Source: Mucilaginibacter rubeus
GTDB lineage: Bacteria > Bacteroidota > Bacteroidia > Sphingobacteriales > Sphingobacteriaceae
DNA: 64,000 bases
Assembly: GCF_003286415.2 (NCBI RefSeq)
Contig: NZ_CP043450.1
Location: 5,580,001-5,644,000, forward strand
Direction of reading: 5' to 3'
The notes under the pieces are model-generated. The model had not been told where the DNA came from and did no database searches. It was given only the letters and a program-made list of their open reading frames with translations. Made by a program: the position numbers and the translations under genes. Below are positions 41,781 through 50,971 of this stretch, piece by piece. Position 1 is the stretch's first letter. Every line of letters starts with the position of its first letter.

Positions 41781-44498
41781 ATGAACTTCAAACGCCTATC
41801 GGTTGGAACCCTTATCATCTTACTTGTTGGTACTACTTTAGCTTTTATAAAACCCGACGATGAACTGGTAACAAAAATCGTCGCCCAGCTTGATAAATGG
41901 CGGGCCGAGTATCCTCAAGAGAAAGTTTACCTGCACTTTGATAAACCCTCTTATGCCATTGGTGAAGACATCTGGTTTAAAGCCTATGTTACCATTGGCA
42001 GTGAGCATAAACTTTCGGCTTACAGCGAAACCCTGAATGTTGACCTGATTGACGATAATGACTCGGTAAAACGCAGCCTTAAACTCCCTTTAACAGCAGG
42101 CTTAGCGGCGGGCGATTTTGCATTGGCAGATAGCATGTCTGAAGGTAATTACCGGATCCGCGCCTACACCAACTGGATGCGTAACCAGGGTGAGGCTTAT
42201 TTCTTTGATAAAACCATAGCTGTAGTAAACGGCATTAGCAATAAAGTATTTACCAAAACCGCCTATAACTACAGCACATTAAACGGTAAACAAAAGGTAA
42301 CGGCCGTAATTACTTATACTGACCTAAACGGTATACCATACGTTAATAAACCTGTAAGTTATGAGGCTGAAATAAATGGCAAATCTATCGCCAAAGGAAA
42401 AGGCGTAACCGACGATAAAGGCAACCTTACCGCCAGTTTTACCAATAACTCACCAGTTGCTATCACAACCGGGCACATCAATACCGAAGTTAAACTTGAC
42501 GATAAGCGTACCGTTACGAAAGCCGTACCTATCAAAACATTATCTAACAAAGTTGATGTACAGTTTTTTCCGGAGAGTGGAAATTTAATTAACGGCATTT
42601 TTGAAAAGGTAGCTTTTAAAGCCGTTGGTGCCGATGGCTTGGGCGTTGATATTAAAGGCTATATCGCCGACGATCAAAATAACCAGATCTCGGCGCTGGG
42701 CGAGAGTCATTTTGGCATGGGTACCGCAAATTTCGAACCCGAAAGCGGCAAAACATACAAAGCGCATATTACCTATGCCGATGGCTCGGAGGGTATTTTT
42801 GATTTGCCTAAAGCAGTTGACAATGGCTATGTATTAAGCGTTAACAGCATGCGCGATGATAAAGTATTTGTGTCTATCATTCCGGGTAAAAATGCAGCAA
42901 ACGGGACAGCATCCTTGTCGGGCTTAACGCTTATAGCACAATCGGGCGGAGAGCTTTGTTATGCTGGGAAAAGCAAGGATGGGGCAACGTCCTTTTCGGC
43001 AGCCATTCCAAAAGATAAATTCCCATCGGGTATAGTACAGTTTACCTTATTTTCAGCAACCGGCGAACCATTGAATGAACGCCTTGTTTTTATTCAAAAC
43101 CCCGACCAGCTTAAGCTTGCCGTTACATCAGAAAAACAAAGCTACAAACCGCGCGAAAAAGTAACCATCAACCTTAATGCTAAAATCAGCCAGGATAAAC
43201 CTGTTATAGGCAGTTTTTCGGCATCGGTTATTGATGAGTCGAAAGTTAATACCGACGAGGCTAACGAAAGTTCGATATTTTCGACACTATTACTCACTTC
43301 CGATTTGAGGGGATATATCGAGAAGCCTAACTATTACTTTACCAATGTAAGCAATGAAACCAAGGCTAATCTTGATGCCCTGATGCTTACCCAGGGATAC
43401 CACCGGTTTGAATGGAAACAACTGCTTGCCGGTAAATTTACGCCGATAGTTTTCAAGCCGGAGAAATCGCTTGAAGTAACCGGCCACCTTAAAACCTTTG
43501 GCGGCAAACCGGTACCTAACGGTAAGGTTACCCTGTTTTCGACAGCTGGAGGCACTTTTATTATTGATACTGTTGCCGATGCTGAAGGAAAGTTTACTTT
43601 TAAAGACCTTGTTTTCAGGGATAGCATCAAATTTGTTATCCAGGCACGTACCGCTAAAGACCGTAAAAACCTCGACATTACCCTTGATAAGATAACACCG
43701 CAAGCTGTTGGCCCAAATAAAAACGCACCCGATATCCAGATCAATATCAATGACGGGGCATCGGCCTATCTTTTAAACAGTAAAAAACTATATGACGAGC
43801 AGGTAAAATATGGCATAGGCAACCATACCATCGTATTGAAAGAAGTGGTAATAAAAGAGAAACGGGAAAACCCATTCAAAAACTCGGCGAACCTTAATGG
43901 GGCCGGCAATGCCGATCAGACCCTTACCAGTAAAGATCTGATATACGGCGGCATGCTTTCGCAGGTATTGCAGGGCCGGCTTAACTTTGTAACATTCAGA
44001 AACGGCATTCCATATTCAACCCGGAGCCCAAACACGCCTATGCAAATTATACTTGACGGCGCGTATGTTGAATCGGATTTTCTGGATAACCTTACGCCAA
44101 GCGATGTGGCTACTGTTGAAGTATTAAGAACAATTGGTACCACAGCAATTTATGGAGCAAGAGGTTCGGGCGGCGTTTTAGTTATAACCACCAAACGTGG
44201 CGGCGGAGATGCTGTTTATAATAAATATGCTCCGGGTATAGCCACCTATGCACCTAAAGGGTATTACAGAGCACGTGAATTTTATTCGCCTAAATATGAT
44301 GATCCTAAAACCAATGCGCAGATGCAGGATCTTAGAAGCACCATTTACTGGTCGCCCGGTTTGATAACTGATAAAGATGGTAATACGTCAATGAGCTTTT
44401 TCAACGCCGACGCTAAGGGTACCTATCGTGTAATAATTGAGGGTATTGATGCCGATGGTAACTTAGGCAGGCAAGTTTATAGATATAAGGTAGAATAA
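41781..44498 (+). CDS. Macroglobulin-like/TonB-plug-domain protein, paralogue 1
   Basis: A 905-residue secreted protein. After the signal peptide (FKRLSVGTLIILLVGTTLAF) comes an MG2-like domain (EKVYLHFDKPSYAIGEDIW at about 48), several macroglobulin-like beta-domains (including an extra one, about 150-255, that the paralogues lack), a carboxypeptidase-regulatory-like domain (GKPVPNGKVTLFSTAGGTF, about 575-630) and a TonB-receptor plug-like domain (about 695-810; SQVLQGRLNF, GARGSGGVLVITTKRGG). A conserved tail FNADAKGTYRVIIEGIDADG ends it. There is no beta-barrel. The ATG at 41781 is used instead of a TTG 33 nt upstream. Probably it is an envelope or surface assembly protein; the function is unknown. 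Confidence 0.85.
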   Translation: MNFKRLSVGTLIILLVGTTLAFIKPDDELVTKIVAQLDKWRAEYPQEKVYLHFDKPSYAIGEDIWFKAYVTIGSEHKLSAYSETLNVDLIDDNDSVKRSLKLPLTAGLAAGDFALADSMSEGNYRIRAYTNWMRNQGEAYFFDKTIAVVNGISNKVFTKTAYNYSTLNGKQKVTAVITYTDLNGIPYVNKPVSYEAEINGKSIAKGKGVTDDKGNLTASFTNNSPVAITTGHINTEVKLDDKRTVTKAVPIKTLSNKVDVQFFPESGNLINGIFEKVAFKAVGADGLGVDIKGYIADDQNNQISALGESHFGMGTANFEPESGKTYKAHITYADGSEGIFDLPKAVDNGYVLSVNSMRDDKVFVSIIPGKNAANGTASLSGLTLIAQSGGELCYAGKSKDGATSFSAAIPKDKFPSGIVQFTLFSATGEPLNERLVFIQNPDQLKLAVTSEKQSYKPREKVTINLNAKISQDKPVIGSFSASVIDESKVNTDEANESSIFSTLLLTSDLRGYIEKPNYYFTNVSNETKANLDALMLTQGYHRFEWKQLLAGKFTPIVFKPEKSLEVTGHLKTFGGKPVPNGKVTLFSTAGGTFIIDTVADAEGKFTFKDLVFRDSIKFVIQARTAKDRKNLDITLDKITPQAVGPNKNAPDIQININDGASAYLLNSKKLYDEQVKYGIGNHTIVLKEVVIKEKRENPFKNSANLNGAGNADQTLTSKDLIYGGMLSQVLQGRLNFVTFRNGIPYSTRSPNTPMQIILDGAYVESDFLDNLTPSDVATVEVLRTIGTTAIYGARGSGGVLVITTKRGGGDAVYNKYAPGIATYAPKGYYRAREFYSPKYDDPKTNAQMQDLRSTIYWSPGLITDKDGNTSMSFFNADAKGTYRVIIEGIDADGNLGRQVYRYKVE

Positions 44499-44577
44499 TA
44501 TTATTTTTTAGTGGATATTATTAATCCTTTGTGATATTTTAGAGTCATACAGGACACTTACAATCCTACTAAACCTT

Positions 44578-47379
44578 ATGAAATATCTACGTGCAGTCCC
44601 CTTACTCGTATTATTGCTGCTTAACTTAAAATCATTTGCTCAAACCGATAGCAGCTTTTTGAAAAAAGCCGTTGCACTATCAAACAAACAATTAACCGAC
44701 AAACCCACTGAAAAAGTTTATCTGCATTTAGATAAGCCATTTTACAATATCACCGATACCATCTGGTTTAAAGTTTATACGGTAACCGGTGCCGAACATC
44801 AATTATCAGATATAAGCGGCGTGGTACATGTTGAACTTATTAATGCCAAAGATTCTGTTGCCCGGCGGATTAACCTAAAACTCACCAACGGTGTGGCCTG
44901 GGGCGATTTTGTGTTGCCCGGCAATTATAAAGCCGGCAGCTATCGCCTGAGAGCATACACCAACTGGATGCGAAACCAGGGAACTGTAGCTATGTTTGAT
45001 CAGCGGATCCAGGTAAACGGCCGCCCTGTTTTCGGAGCAAATCAACCACAAAACCAGCCTGCTACAGAAAACAAAACTGACGTTCAGTTTTTTGCGGAAA
45101 GTGGAAGCCTGGTGAATGGTCTAAGATCTAAAATAGCAGTTAAAGTAATTGGCCAAAACGGACTTGGGCGGGATGCCAAAGGCTCAATAACCGACAACGA
45201 CGGTAACGAAGTTGCTGAATTTGAAACCACTCACCTCGGTATGGGCATATTTGCGTTGCTTCCACAGGCAGGTAAAACCTATAAAGCGAAAATAACAACA
45301 GACGGCATTCCTCCTTTTACTGTTGATCTTCCCAAAGCTGGCGATGAAGGTTTTACCATGACAGTGAACAATCGGCTTACTGACAGTATTAATATCAAAT
45401 TAACAGCATCTTCTAAAACCCTCGGGACAAAGCAGCACGCTTACTACTACCTGGTTGGTCAGTCGGGAGGCAAGGTTTATTACACTACTTCTTTTAAACT
45501 TGAAGACCCCGGTTATTCATTCAAGATTGAAAAGAAACGCTTTCCATCAGGGATAGCCCAGTTTACCTTATTTGGCGCCGATGCAGAACCACTTAATGAA
45601 AGGATCGCATTTATACGCGCCAACGACACATTGAAACTTAAGTTGAATATAGCCGCTCAAAAACTCGCGACGCGAAACGCAGTATCTGTGGTTATGGAGG
45701 CCGCTAATAATGCCAGCAAGCCGGTAATTGGCGCTTTTTCTGTATCTGTAATAAACGAGAGCCGTATTCCTTTTAATCAAAATGCCGAAAGTACCATACT
45801 CAATAACCTGCTCCTGACATCCGACCTTAAGGGTTATATAGAACAACCCAATTACTATTTTAATAACATTACTGATAAAACCGAAAGCGACCTGGATATG
45901 CTTATGCTTACACAGGGCTATCATGGTTTTGAGTGGCGAAAAACTTTAAGTGAAAAACAGGAACAACCAGATTTTAAAGCCGAAAAGTCACTGAGCCTTG
46001 CAGGAGCGCTACAAACCCCGGGTGGCAAACCGATACCCAACGGTAAGGTTACATTACTGGGCAACAGGGAAAATTTTTATGCAGATACCGTAACCAACCT
46101 GAATGGCGATTTTAAGTTTGAAGATGTTGATGTTTCAGATACTTCCCACCTGCTGGTTCAGGCCCGCAAACAAAACGATGGAAAAAATGTAACCATATTT
46201 GTTAAACAGACCGATTATCCAAAAGTTGAGAAAACTACAACCTCGGTTAGTAATCAGATCGCATTATTCAGCAATCCTCAACAAATCTTTGCTCAATACT
46301 TAGAACAGCAAAAAGCTGATTCTTTAAAAAATGGGGTTGCCTTAAAAGAAGTAGTAATAAAAGGGAAAAAAGCTACTGCTCCTAACGAGTTCAATAGAAA
46401 CGGAACAAATCAAGTAGTCAATGTAAATATGGCCAAATTAAGAGCTGTAAAAGACGTATCCTTAAAGACAGCGTTATATACAGCTGAACCACGGGCCCAT
46501 ATTGAATTAGGTGGCACTTATAAAAATGACATATTAAACGGATTTGCATCGTCGATGCTTGTAGATGGAACTATCGTCGATGAACAACAATTGGCTTTTT
46601 ATAGCGTCGACGAAATAGAAAGCGTGCAGCTTGTATTTGGTGCAGGAGGTATTAAACCCAAATTTGTTATCACCACCAAACGATACGCCGGCACAGATAC
46701 AACAGTATTAAAAGAGGTTAACATCCGTTCAACAAAAACAAGTAAAGCAAACTATAGAGGTTACTCCGCAGGGAAATTAGGCCCTGCACCAGATCAGGTC
46801 ATTATGGGCGAAAAACTTGTGGGATGCACGAAACTATCCGACTGTCTGAGAAACCAGATTTTTGGGGTAATATTTGATGTAAACGGGAATCCCATCAATA
46901 GCCGCGACAATAAGAAAATGGCGATTCTCCTGAATGGCGCCGTATTAGATGGCAGCGTTTTGAATAGTATTAGCGCGGCGGATGTTTATAGCATAGAAGT
47001 TTTACGCGGAGCTTCCTATGCAGTAGCCATTGGTTCTGAATTTCCGGGAGGTGCGCTTGCTATTACCACCAAACAAGGTGGAGATAATTATGTAACCGGT
47101 AGCAGCTCATCTTCAGGCGTCATAACTTATCCGTTTAAAGGTTTTTATAAAGCCCGTACATTTTACTCCCCTAAATATACTGCCGCAAATGTCAATACAA
47201 ACATCCCTGACTATCGTACCACAATTTTCTGGGAGCCCAACATTGTTACTAATGAAACGGGCGAAGCATCCTTCAGTTATTTCAACGCCGATACCCGTGG
47301 TATTTACCGGGTAACTGTTGAAGGCATTGATGCCAATGGTAATTTAGGAAGACAGGTTTACAGGTATAAGGTGGAATAG
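44578..47379 (+). CDS. Macroglobulin-like/TonB-plug-domain protein, paralogue 2 with two plug domains
   Basis: A 933-residue paralogue 79 bp downstream of the first, same strand. It has a signal peptide (MKYLRAVPLLVLLLLNLKSF then AQ), MG2-like start (EKVYLHLDKPFYNITDTIW), beta-domains, and a carboxypeptidase-like domain (GGKPIPNGKVTLLGNRENF, about 480-540). It then carries two tandem plug-like segments: about 585-705 (ends PKFVITTKRYAG) and about 708-840 (VLKEVNIRSTKTSK to GGALAITTKQGG). Each starts with a LKEVVIKG/LKEVNIRS-type linker. No beta-barrel follows; it ends with the same FNADTRGIYRVTVEGIDANG tail as paralogue 1. Confidence 0.85.
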   Translation: MKYLRAVPLLVLLLLNLKSFAQTDSSFLKKAVALSNKQLTDKPTEKVYLHLDKPFYNITDTIWFKVYTVTGAEHQLSDISGVVHVELINAKDSVARRINLKLTNGVAWGDFVLPGNYKAGSYRLRAYTNWMRNQGTVAMFDQRIQVNGRPVFGANQPQNQPATENKTDVQFFAESGSLVNGLRSKIAVKVIGQNGLGRDAKGSITDNDGNEVAEFETTHLGMGIFALLPQAGKTYKAKITTDGIPPFTVDLPKAGDEGFTMTVNNRLTDSINIKLTASSKTLGTKQHAYYYLVGQSGGKVYYTTSFKLEDPGYSFKIEKKRFPSGIAQFTLFGADAEPLNERIAFIRANDTLKLKLNIAAQKLATRNAVSVVMEAANNASKPVIGAFSVSVINESRIPFNQNAESTILNNLLLTSDLKGYIEQPNYYFNNITDKTESDLDMLMLTQGYHGFEWRKTLSEKQEQPDFKAEKSLSLAGALQTPGGKPIPNGKVTLLGNRENFYADTVTNLNGDFKFEDVDVSDTSHLLVQARKQNDGKNVTIFVKQTDYPKVEKTTTSVSNQIALFSNPQQIFAQYLEQQKADSLKNGVALKEVVIKGKKATAPNEFNRNGTNQVVNVNMAKLRAVKDVSLKTALYTAEPRAHIELGGTYKNDILNGFASSMLVDGTIVDEQQLAFYSVDEIESVQLVFGAGGIKPKFVITTKRYAGTDTTVLKEVNIRSTKTSKANYRGYSAGKLGPAPDQVIMGEKLVGCTKLSDCLRNQIFGVIFDVNGNPINSRDNKKMAILLNGAVLDGSVLNSISAADVYSIEVLRGASYAVAIGSEFPGGALAITTKQGGDNYVTGSSSSSGVITYPFKGFYKARTFYSPKYTAANVNTNIPDYRTTIFWEPNIVTNETGEASFSYFNADTRGIYRVTVEGIDANGNLGRQVYRYKVE

Positions 47380-47388
47380 TTTAAATCG

Positions 47389-47541
47389 GAAGTCCGCAGT
47401 CAGAAAGTCCGAAAGAAATAAGCATTGCTTAGTCTTTCGGATTTTACTTTTTAAATGAAATAGCTTCAAACAGAAGTCCGCAGTCGGAAAGTCCGAAAGA
47501 AATGAGCATCGCTCAAATCTTTCGGACTTCCTTTTTTTAAA
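47389..47541. repeat. Tandem duplicated hairpin terminators, locus E
   Basis: Two direct copies (47389-47455 and 47473-47541) share GAAGTCCGCAGTC then AAAGTCCGAAAGAAAT. Each folds into a stem (GTCCGAAAG with CTTTCGGA) followed by a T run (five, then seven). The stems carry compensating changes: TAAGC/GCTTA in copy 1 and GAGC/GCTC in copy 2. They lie between convergent genes. Confidence 0.87.
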
Positions 47542-47546
47542 CAAAC

Positions 47547-48416
47547 TTATTTAGAGCTTAAATAATATTTCTCCCAAAAATCAACCGATTTTGACATTTC
47601 GCCGGCTCCTCCCGCTGCTCCACGGCCCATGCCGCCGCCCATGCCTCCACGGCCACCCCTTCCTCCACGACCGCCACCCATGCCGCCGCCCATTCCACCT
47701 CTGCCACCACGACCACCACCGCCAAAGCCGCCGCCATCATGATCGCCTTCTCCTGTACCACCACCGGTTGGCCGTTGAAAACCGTTTATTTTAAAATTGA
47801 AAGCCCATTCACTTTTAAACGTATCGTTACCGGCATGAAAAAAACTTAACGGGATGGCTGCCTCATAAACCAGGTCGCCGTTGGCATCATAATTTATAGC
47901 GGTTTTAATACCATAGGTATTGGACGTGGTGATCATATCACCCTCTATATCCTTAAATCCAATAACCTTAATATATCTTAGCTTAGTTATGCGTTCGCGC
48001 ATCAGCTCATCACGGTCGGCCTGGGTAATCTCTCCATTATCATCTTTGGGTTTTGGAAATTCCAGTTTTTCACCGGGGGCGGCTAAGGGAAAAGTAAGGG
48101 TAAAACTATCTTTCTTTTTTCCTTTGGGATCGATAGTTAAAGTAATACCGGCATTCAGCACTTTCATTTTATCAAGCCTGTCACTCACCCTGATGGCGGC
48201 ATACAGGTAATCCTTATCATTAGCCAGTGCATAATTTAACTTCTTTTCGTCGTTATAATAACGCAGACTATCGCCCCACTCCTTCAAGTCGCCGTCAACA
48301 TTGATGTTAGCAGGCGGGCCTTGCAGATTGTTTTTTGTGTTTTGGGCAGATGAATGGTGAGCGGTTAAAAGTTGTGCAGCTAATGCCAAAGCAAAAGCCG
48401 GGTATGCCTTTTTCAT
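47547..48416 (-). CDS. Secreted protein with CBM9-like domain and Gly/Arg/Met-rich tail
   Basis: A 289-residue protein with a signal peptide (MKKAYPAFALALAAQLLTAH to AQN). The mature N-terminal domain (about 30-210) reads NINVDGDLKEWGDSLRYYND, a typical start of the CBM9/DOMON-like fold seen in sugar-binding secreted proteins. Residues 215-275 are almost only Gly, Arg and Met with repeats of GRGGRGG and GMGGG, and a short helix (SVDFWEKYYLSS) ends it. No catalytic motif is seen. Convergent with paralogue 2 across tandem terminators. Confidence 0.78.
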   Translation of the reverse strand: MKKAYPAFALALAAQLLTAHHSSAQNTKNNLQGPPANINVDGDLKEWGDSLRYYNDEKKLNYALANDKDYLYAAIRVSDRLDKMKVLNAGITLTIDPKGKKKDSFTLTFPLAAPGEKLEFPKPKDDNGEITQADRDELMRERITKLRYIKVIGFKDIEGDMITTSNTYGIKTAINYDANGDLVYEAAIPLSFFHAGNDTFKSEWAFNFKINGFQRPTGGGTGEGDHDGGGFGGGGRGGRGGMGGGMGGGRGGRGGRGGMGGGMGRGAAGGAGEMSKSVDFWEKYYLSSK

Positions 48417-48499
48417 GTGAAATTTTTTAGGGGTTTGTGTGTAACATGATTTTTAAGACCATGGAACACGATTTTAACACTTTTATTATTGTTTTTGAG

Positions 48500-48507
48500 T
48501 AAATTTG
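48500..48507 (+). promoter_or_regulatory. Bacteroidota -7 element (TAAATTTG) of clpS
   Basis: A TAnnTTTG match ending 9 nt before the ATG at 48517. Confidence 0.55.
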
Positions 48508-48516
48508 TAGTTACGT

Positions 48517-48798
48517 ATGCCAACCGAAGTACAGGAAGAAACATTTACCCTCGAAGAGTTACTTGCAGGACTTAAAGAGACACATCGTTTAATACTCTGG
48601 AACGATGATTTTAACACTTTTGACCACGTGATCCACTGTATGATGAAATACCTGGATTACTCTGAACCACAGGCCGAAAAGATAGCCTGGAAAGTACATA
48701 ATGAAGGCAAATGCGCCGTACTTGAAGGCTCTTTTACCGAAATGGAGATTTACCGCAAAATCCTTCAGCAGGAAGGATTAACAGTTTCTGTAGAATAA
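48517..48798 (+). CDS. clpS: ATP-dependent Clp protease adaptor ClpS
   Basis: A 93-residue adaptor. The N-end-rule binding fold is clear: HRLILWNDDFNTFDHVIHCM, MMKYLDYSEPQAEKIAWKVH, NEGKCAVLEGSFTEME and the final strand. It delivers N-degron substrates to ClpA/ClpC. A histidine phosphatase gene follows 19 bp downstream on the same strand and may share the transcript. Confidence 0.93.
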   Translation: MPTEVQEETFTLEELLAGLKETHRLILWNDDFNTFDHVIHCMMKYLDYSEPQAEKIAWKVHNEGKCAVLEGSFTEMEIYRKILQQEGLTVSVE

Positions 48799-48817
48799 AA
48801 CGCTAACAATAACCGGC

Positions 48818-49366
48818 ATGATAAAAAAAACATTCATACTTTTTTTAATAGTCGGTTGGGCCAGCCTTACCGCCTGCGGCCAGGGGAAAAACCTGAAACT
48901 GGTATTCATCCGTCATGCCGAAAAGCCCGATGTAGGGGATAACCTTTCATGCGCAGGCTTTAACCGTTCGCTTAAACTGCCCGAGGTTTTAAAAGCCAAA
49001 TTTGGTTTGCCCGATCATATTTATGTACCGGCCATGCACCAGGGCAAGTCAACCCCGAGGTCGCGTATGTTCCAAACTATCTCGCCATTTGCAGTAAAAT
49101 ATAACCTTACTATCAATAGTAATTTTGAGGAAGAGGATGATAACGGCATGGCCAAGGAGCTTACATCAAAAAAAGGCACCATCCTTATTGTTTGGGAACA
49201 CAATGAGCTTAAACCTTTGCTGAAAGCTTTAGGCCTTAAAGTTAAAGACCTGCAATGGCCCGATAATGATTTTGACAGCATCTGGATAGTGACCTTCAAA
49301 AAAGGCCAACCATCATTAACCCAGGATAAAGAAGGAATTACACCGGCTGCAGGATGTAGTTTTTAA
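48818..49366 (+). CDS. Histidine-phosphatase-family lipoprotein
   Basis: A 182-residue protein with a lipoprotein signal (lipobox LTAC at about 20) and a histidine phosphatase domain of the phosphoglycerate-mutase type. The catalytic His is in FIRHAEKP, with the second His in VWEHNELKPLLKALG. It is a shorter, secreted type of unknown substrate. It starts 19 bp after clpS. Confidence 0.85.
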   Translation: MIKKTFILFLIVGWASLTACGQGKNLKLVFIRHAEKPDVGDNLSCAGFNRSLKLPEVLKAKFGLPDHIYVPAMHQGKSTPRSRMFQTISPFAVKYNLTINSNFEEEDDNGMAKELTSKKGTILIVWEHNELKPLLKALGLKVKDLQWPDNDFDSIWIVTFKKGQPSLTQDKEGITPAAGCSF

Positions 49367-49418
49367 AAATTCACCTATCTTCCCCAAATGTTAATTACTG
49401 CAAACATGTGCCGGAAAG

Positions 49419-50948
49419 TCATTTGCTTTTATCAGCGCCTTCTTTGCCGTAGCCCATCAGTTTATTTGCCCACGCTATAAAATACTTTACGTTTGGTGCA
49501 TCGGTATGGCCTCCGTCATGCTGCCGCCAGGCCAGCTCTCCATTAAGTAAACCGGTATTTACGGGCGGCATTTTTTCAGTTTTGTAATCACTTGAAACAC
49601 CAAGGTCTTTTGCGCCAAGCAGCTTAAATACCGGGCCGGCGGCTACAGTTGCCATATAACTCCCCTGTTGGTCGAGCCACTTGGCATCTCCCTGCTCCGG
49701 AATACCGTAGCTAATAAAAGTAAATCTTGGAGCGCATAAGGCAATCAGTTCATGGGCGTCTACCGGAATATCTTTTACTGTTTTAACGCCAAACGTGGCC
49801 TCTGCAGCGCCATACTTCATAAAGTTACCGGCCATCCAATAATACTCGCCCCCGGTAAGGCTTTCAACCGCCTCGCCAAAATTGCGGCGGTGCAGCTTAG
49901 CTCCACCTTCGCCCGAAGAACCGATCAAACCCATCGCAAACCGTTGCTCAAAAGCCAGTGTCACCAATGCCGCTTTACCATAGCGGGATACCCCTTCAAT
50001 GCCCACGTGTTTGGCATCTATGGCAGGCTCTGTTTCCAGGTAATCGAGGGCGCGTGCTGCTCCCCATGACCAGGCGCGCAAAGCCCCCCAATCCTCAGGT
50101 TTTCGCGGCTGACCTTTGTTTACCAAACCAATAATTCCTTTGGTTAAACCTTCGGCATTATCCGCCTGAATCGAAGCAGGATCTATCAGCACGTATCCCC
50201 AGCCGTTGGCTATTAATTGAGAGGCTGTCGGCGGATCACCTTTCATCGTCGGAAAACCGGCCGGTCCAAAGGGTGATTGTTCAGCTATCGGATTATAAGC
50301 CGGGTATTGCTCAAAAATAGTTTTCAGTTCAGGATGATCTTTTACCAGTAATTCTTTTAACGCGTTGTTAATCTTTTCAAGATCAGCAGCCGGGGGCTGC
50401 GCCGGTGCTGGTAAAACACTTCTGCCAAACATCATCAACACGGGCACCGGGCCTTTGGCATTAGCAGGTAACACCAAAGTCATTTCAATATTTACATTGA
50501 TAAGTGGATATGCCGCGTTATCAACGTGCCCTATCAGCTGTTTGGCAATCACCGGGAAGAAGCCAACGCGCTCTTTATCGGTTACTTTTACTGTCCATGT
50601 TACTTTGGGTACATCGGCGGGGATACGACCGTAAACTTCACGCTCCATATCTTCCACAATTTCGGGACGTCGTTGCTTCCACCACATTTGGGGCGTAGTA
50701 ACTTTCTTGCCGTTTTTTAAAGTAAGTACTTCTGGCAAATCCGGATAAGGGTTGGCTAACGATTCGTCATAATTGGCATGGTTCGGAGCCGATTCATCTC
50801 CACTGGGACCATTACGTAATTTTTTAATTCCCAATTGTTTCATCATATTCTGATGATCCTGGTCGGCGGTAAAGTTTACCGGAGGGGTATTTTGCGCCTT
50901 TGCCATTATGGCATATGTGAGTAAGAAAAATAAAGTGGTACTTTTCAT
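49419..50948 (-). CDS. Glucuronoyl esterase-type alpha/beta-hydrolase (CE15)
   Basis: A 509-residue secreted hydrolase. The nucleophile Ser321 is in GVSRYGKAAL, the CE15 G-x-S-R-x-G-K elbow. The C-terminal GGH with a preceding acidic residue (RQHDGGHTDAPN) provides the His. The signal peptide is short (MKSTTLFFLLTYAIMAKAQ). CE15 enzymes cut the ester between 4-O-methylglucuronic acid in xylan and lignin. The next gene upstream on the same strand encodes a sialate O-acetylesterase-like protein, 24 bp away, so both act on plant polysaccharides. Confidence 0.87.
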   Translation of the reverse strand: MKSTTLFFLLTYAIMAKAQNTPPVNFTADQDHQNMMKQLGIKKLRNGPSGDESAPNHANYDESLANPYPDLPEVLTLKNGKKVTTPQMWWKQRRPEIVEDMEREVYGRIPADVPKVTWTVKVTDKERVGFFPVIAKQLIGHVDNAAYPLINVNIEMTLVLPANAKGPVPVLMMFGRSVLPAPAQPPAADLEKINNALKELLVKDHPELKTIFEQYPAYNPIAEQSPFGPAGFPTMKGDPPTASQLIANGWGYVLIDPASIQADNAEGLTKGIIGLVNKGQPRKPEDWGALRAWSWGAARALDYLETEPAIDAKHVGIEGVSRYGKAALVTLAFEQRFAMGLIGSSGEGGAKLHRRNFGEAVESLTGGEYYWMAGNFMKYGAAEATFGVKTVKDIPVDAHELIALCAPRFTFISYGIPEQGDAKWLDQQGSYMATVAAGPVFKLLGAKDLGVSSDYKTEKMPPVNTGLLNGELAWRQHDGGHTDAPNVKYFIAWANKLMGYGKEGADKSK

Positions 50949-50971
50949 TTCTTCTTATTTAAAGATGGTTA

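Noticed and set aside
47344..47544. A 66-codon minus-strand frame with internally repeated sequence
   Set aside because: It is the translation of the tandem terminator copies; the repeat structure explains the apparent protein repeats.
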